A DNA stretch of 44,577 bases from an uncultured Clostridia bacterium (GTDB taxonomy: Bacteria; Bacillota; Clostridia; Oscillospirales; Oscillospiraceae), in assembly GCA_947170435.1 (NCBI GenBank), contig CAMVTO010000020.1:1-44577 (forward strand), in the 5' to 3' direction. The position numbers and the translations under genes are program-made. Below, one piece after another: positions 44,527 to 44,577 of the stretch; the first letter of the stretch is position 1; every line of letters begins with the position of its first letter. The notes beneath the pieces were generated by a model. It had not been told where the DNA came from. It did no database searches and worked only from the letters and a program-made list of their open reading frames with translations.

Positions 44527-44577
44527 GGGGGCGTACCGGTTTCGACGGGGGTGTGGAGGCAGGATAAGCGGGCGGCG
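44527..44577 (+). ncRNA. ssrA: tmRNA, 5' end (cut by window edge)
   Basis: The sequence GGGGGCGTACCGGTTTCGAC is the highly conserved 5' start of tmRNA: a G-rich acceptor strand followed by the D-arm-like GGTTTCGACGGGG. The rest, including the tag reading frame, pseudoknots and 3' TCCA end, lies beyond the window. tmRNA is charged with alanine and rescues stalled ribosomes together with SmpB, whose gene is upstream in this window. No consensus promoter is evident just before it. Confidence 0.9.

Noticed and set aside
44469-44577. GTG frame starting before and running into the tmRNA
   Set aside because: It has a fair ribosome binding site and reads as plausible protein at first, but it overlaps the conserved 5' end of ssrA, which is the stronger call.
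1-44577. CRISPR arrays, rRNA, riboswitches or insertion sequences with terminal repeats
   Set aside because: No regularly spaced repeats, rRNA segments, known aptamer cores or transposase genes other than the serine recombinase were seen.

Overview
The window is chromosomal DNA from a spore-forming, high-GC member of the Clostridia, most likely a gut Oscillospiraceae/Ruminococcaceae-type organism. This is inferred from strong AGGAGG ribosome binding sites, a GerA/SpoVAF-family spore germination gene, the Firmicute walR-walK-yycH-yycI-walJ-rlmH locus, the DUF1653, DUF1836 and LOG families, and NADP-type gdhA. It carries about 45 protein genes, the 5' end of a tmRNA gene and a broken tRNA. No intact tRNA, rRNA or CRISPR array is visible.

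Region by region. (1) Positions 1-3670 look like the right end of an integrated element: the C-terminal part of a large serine recombinase, a RhuM-family gene behind a palindrome-covered promoter, a LOG-family hydrolase and a GIY-YIG protein. The region ends in the 3' 39 nt of a tRNA (probably tRNA-Thr) followed by a perfect terminator hairpin. (2) Positions 3833-6454 hold an AT-rich pair of membrane glycosyltransferase genes (GT-C type plus GtrB/DPM1 type) with its own near-consensus promoter; their composition is unlike everything around them. (3) Positions 6533-10832 carry DUF1653, a small unknown gene, an alpha/beta hydrolase and a complete TRAP transporter (dctQ-dctM-dctP). (4) Positions 10893-15696 carry an HSL-type esterase, an SLC13/ArsB-like permease, a membrane-anchored protein with a His/Cys C-terminal domain, a Lar-like zinc ribbon, an unknown gene and a TrmH-family RNA methyltransferase.

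(5) Positions 15717-18260 are a metal-efflux operon on the minus strand: a CadC-type sensor, a separate HMA metallochaperone and a P1B ATPase. It is driven by an exact TTGACA-17-TATAAT promoter with a palindromic operator at the start site. (6) Positions 18337-24714 (minus strand) hold a ferredoxin-tailed aldo/keto reductase, then a LysR / DUF2156-GNAT fusion / C39-like peptidase / SpoVAF-like cluster, then an SGNH hydrolase. (7) Positions 24856-27556 hold a DUF1836 regulator, an unlisted 40-residue membrane protein on the opposite strand, and a YtrA-type GntR regulator with a 34-bp operator controlling an ABC transporter. The permease of that transporter carries the oxaloacetate-decarboxylase-beta-like motif GIIGGADGPTAI. 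(8) Positions 27657-31003 hold a large exported-domain membrane protein and gdhA, followed by an intergenic tract packed with hairpins.

(9) Positions 31275-42412 (minus strand) are a housekeeping block. From upstream to downstream it runs: membrane glycerophosphodiesterase-like protein, NUDIX ADP-ribose pyrophosphatase, walR, walK, yycH, yycI, murA, walJ, rlmH, a DUF2007-like gene and an alpha-phosphoglucomutase. It joins cell-wall stress signalling to the first committed step of peptidoglycan synthesis and to glucose-1-phosphate supply. (10) Positions 42531-44577 hold smpB, a cyclophilin, a short-chain dehydrogenase and the start of ssrA, so both parts of the trans-translation system lie within 2 kb of each other.

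All gene identities come from reading the translated sequences by eye. No database search was run.
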